NCBI GenBank assembly: GCA_007122045.1
Contig: SKJM01000472.1
Location: 1 to 7,575, forward strand
Source: Planctomycetales bacterium
Lineage (GTDB): Bacteria > Planctomycetota > Planctomycetia > Pirellulales > Thermoguttaceae
Reading direction: 5' to 3'
Length of the DNA stretch: 7,575 bases
Shown: one piece after another, positions 6,732 to 7,575 of the stretch
Numbering within the stretch: position 1 is the first letter of the stretch
How the letters are laid out: the number at the start of each line of letters is the position of its first letter
Program-made: the position numbers and the translations under genes
Notes under the pieces: generated by a model
What the model was told of the DNA's origin: nothing
The model's database searches: none
Seen by the model: the letters and a program-made list of their open reading frames with translations, nothing else

Positions 6732-6756
6732 GTCACCATTCACCCGGAATTGTGAC
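6732..6756 (+). ncRNA. Leader hairpin 2 just upstream of the rimI ribosome site (candidate)
   Basis: GTCAC (6732-6736) pairs with GTGAC (6752-6756). After a single C/T mismatch, ATTC (6738-6741) pairs with GAAT (6747-6750), closing a 5-nt loop. The hairpin ends 12 nt before the AAGGAGG at 6769. It leaves the ribosome site free in this fold, but with hairpin 1 it makes the leader notably structured. Confidence 0.4.
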
Positions 6757-6768
6757 GGGCCGACACGG

Positions 6769-6775
6769 AAGGAGG
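6769..6775 (+). promoter_or_regulatory. Strong ribosome binding site of rimI
   Basis: AAGGAGG lies 5 nt before ATG 6781, a near-perfect Shine-Dalgarno sequence. It settles the start at 6781, although the frame stays open for more than 370 bp upstream. Confidence 0.8.
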
Positions 6776-6780
6776 CCGAG

Positions 6781-7302
6781 ATGCAATTTGAACAAAAGCA
6801 AGAGGTCCGCGTCCACATCCGCTGGATGATCCGGCGAGACATGCCCGAAGTCCTCGAGGTCGAAGCGCAAAGCTTCGAGTTCCCCTGGCTCGAGGAGGAC
6901 TTCATCCGCTGCCTGCGGCAGCGCAATTGCATTGGCATGGTGGCCGAGCACGACGACCGCGTGGTGGGGTTCATGATCTACGAACTCCACAAGACGCGCA
7001 TCCACGTGCTCAACTTCGCCGTGGCCGCCGACTACCACCGTCGCGGGGTAGGCAGTCAGATGGTCGCCAAGCTCATTGCCAAGCTTTCTCCGCAGCGGCG
7101 GAACCGAATCGTGCTGGAAGTGCGCGAGACGAACCTCGCCGCGCAACTGTTCTTCCGCGAGAACGGATTCCGCGCCGTCTCCGTACTGCGCAGCTACTAC
7201 GAGGATACGCCGGAAGACGCCTACCTGATGCAGTATCGCTACCGGGCAGAGCAGCCAAGCATTGCCGCGCCGGTCAACCGCATTACTCGCCTGGCTGGAT
7301 AA
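6781..7302 (+). CDS. rimI: RimI-like GNAT N-acetyltransferase
   Basis: This 173-residue cytoplasmic GNAT enzyme is most like RimI, which acetylates the N-terminal alanine of ribosomal protein S18 using acetyl-CoA. Features in order are IRWMIRRDMPEVLEVEAQSF (13-32, family start), FPWLEEDF (34-41), beta4 HVLNFAVAADYHRRGVGSQM (75-94) whose HRRGVG is the acetyl-CoA phosphate loop, then VLEVRETNLAAQLFFRENGF (111-130) and a C-terminal EDAYLMQYR. Glu113 matches the catalytic-region Glu103 of E. coli RimI. The residue aligned by eye with its general-acid Tyr115 is Phe125, a notable change. The protein is longer than E. coli RimI (148), with about 10 extra N-terminal and about 20 C-terminal residues. 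It lies alone between two candidate promoters, not beside tsaB/tsaD as in some bacteria. GNAT is certain; RimI is probable, and the substrate is untested. Confidence 0.88.
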   Translation: MQFEQKQEVRVHIRWMIRRDMPEVLEVEAQSFEFPWLEEDFIRCLRQRNCIGMVAEHDDRVVGFMIYELHKTRIHVLNFAVAADYHRRGVGSQMVAKLIAKLSPQRRNRIVLEVRETNLAAQLFFRENGFRAVSVLRSYYEDTPEDAYLMQYRYRAEQPSIAAPVNRITRLAG

Positions 7303-7317
7303 AACCGACTCCACAGA

Positions 7318-7339
7318 GGGGCATCGACAGATTCGCCCC
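7318..7339 (+). terminator. Weak hairpin after rimI, possible terminator
   Basis: GGGGC (7318-7322) pairs with GCCCC (7335-7339) across a 12-nt loop, 15 nt after the rimI stop. No T-run follows. It is the only hairpin in the right place, but it is a poor intrinsic terminator. Confidence 0.2.
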
Positions 7340-7396
7340 CACCACGCGCATGGACTCGGCGGCCGGCCTTCTGCGCTGGGCACATTTGCGTACACC

Positions 7397-7424
7397 TTGA
7401 CGGGCGGGGAAAAACGCTTACAAT
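7397..7424 (+). promoter_or_regulatory. Strong sigma70-type promoter of the last gene
   Basis: TTGACG (7397-7402) and TACAAT (7419-7424) are each 5/6 matches to consensus, with a 16-bp spacer. Predicted transcription starts near 7431, giving a leader of about 65 nt to the GTG at 7496. The short dyad GCGGGG (7404-7409) / CCCCGC (7426-7431) flanks the -10 box and could be a regulator site. Confidence 0.65.
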
Positions 7425-7495
7425 GCCCCGCGAATTCAAGGCACACGCCAGTTGCAGACGATCGCCGAATGACCCCCAGCCAGAAGGGTTGCAGC

Positions 7496-7575
7496 GTGGC
7501 ACTCGAAAAGCAAATGCTCTTCAACCCCAGCGAATACCGCGAACTGAACGCCGAGGAGCAGCAGTTGCTCGAGCA
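7496..7575 (+). CDS. Start of an unidentified gene, cut by the window edge
   Basis: The frame is open from GTG 7496 to the end, giving 26 residues (ALEKQMLFNPSEYRELN follows the start), and continues beyond the window. GAAGGG at 7483-7488 lies 7 nt before the GTG, and a good promoter lies at 7397-7424. An in-frame ATG at 7469 would add nine residues but has a poorer ribosome site, and ATG 7541 lies in another frame. The N-terminus is polar and charged with Glu/Gln-rich helical character (ELNAEEQQLLEQ) and no signal peptide, so a cytoplasmic protein is likely. Too little is visible to name a family. Confidence 0.65.
   Translation, partial: MALEKQMLFNPSEYRELNAEEQQLLE

Larger units (their letters stand above)
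6348..6780. other. 433-bp intergenic region between nfeD and rimI, rich in dyads
   Basis: The open frame that crosses this region in phase with rimI starts far upstream and gives an Arg-rich, non-protein-like translation, so I see no gene. The region contains, in order, a weak hairpin (6372-6385), an 8-bp inverted repeat (6486-6507), a nested inverted repeat (6568-6601), a candidate promoter (6610-6638) with a dyad in its spacer, two leader hairpins (6649-6694 and 6732-6756) and the rimI ribosome site (6769-6775). The stretches 6386-6485 and 6508-6567 hold nothing I can name. Confidence 0.6.

Noticed and set aside
6403..6780. Upstream extension of the rimI open frame by 126 codons.
   Set aside because: The near-perfect AAGGAGG at 6769-6775 precedes ATG 6781, and the upstream translation is not protein-like or RimI-like.

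Overview
The window is GC-rich DNA with NNC/NNG-biased codons. It reads best as a chromosomal segment of a Planctomycetota bacterium, probably of the Pirellulales type. That placement is an inference from three things: a large secreted protein of DUF11 repeats with a cysteine pair in each repeat, the style of the NfeD and RimI homologues, and the promoter and leader layout. I saw no rRNA, complete tRNA, CRISPR array, transposase, integrase or phage gene, so this looks like ordinary core-genome neighbourhood rather than an accessory island.

Layout. Positions 1-2291 (minus strand) encode the first 763 residues of a probable surface lipoprotein: a signal sequence with Cys25, an Ig/Big-like N-terminal part, then three complete DUF11 repeats and a fourth that is cut off by the window edge. 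A 490-bp divergent regulatory region (2292-2781) follows. It holds a 15-bp palindrome and a consensus TATAAT box that fixes the start of the next gene. Positions 2782-4722 (plus) encode a CstA-family inner-membrane transporter with an unusual alanine-rich loop. After 68 bp that contain a 15-bp tandem repeat comes an NfeD-family membrane serine protease at 4791-6347 (plus). A 433-bp gap (6348-6780) is rich in inverted repeats and appears to hold a weak terminator, a promoter and a structured 5' leader for a RimI-like GNAT acetyltransferase at 6781-7302 (plus). A strong sigma70-type promoter at 7397-7424 then drives a gene that begins at GTG 7496 and runs off the end.

How the genes relate. cstA and nfeD may be co-transcribed, since they share a strand, lie 68 bp apart and have no convincing terminator between them. 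rimI and the last gene each appear to have their own promoter. The DUF11 gene diverges from cstA. Nothing ties the five genes into one pathway: they cover a surface protein, carbon-source uptake, membrane-protein quality control, protein N-terminal acetylation and one unknown. I found no convincing new multi-gene system. The best leads are the dyad-rich leader region upstream of rimI, the repeat-bearing extra loop in CstA, the rimI active-site substitution, and the paired cysteines of the DUF11 repeats.
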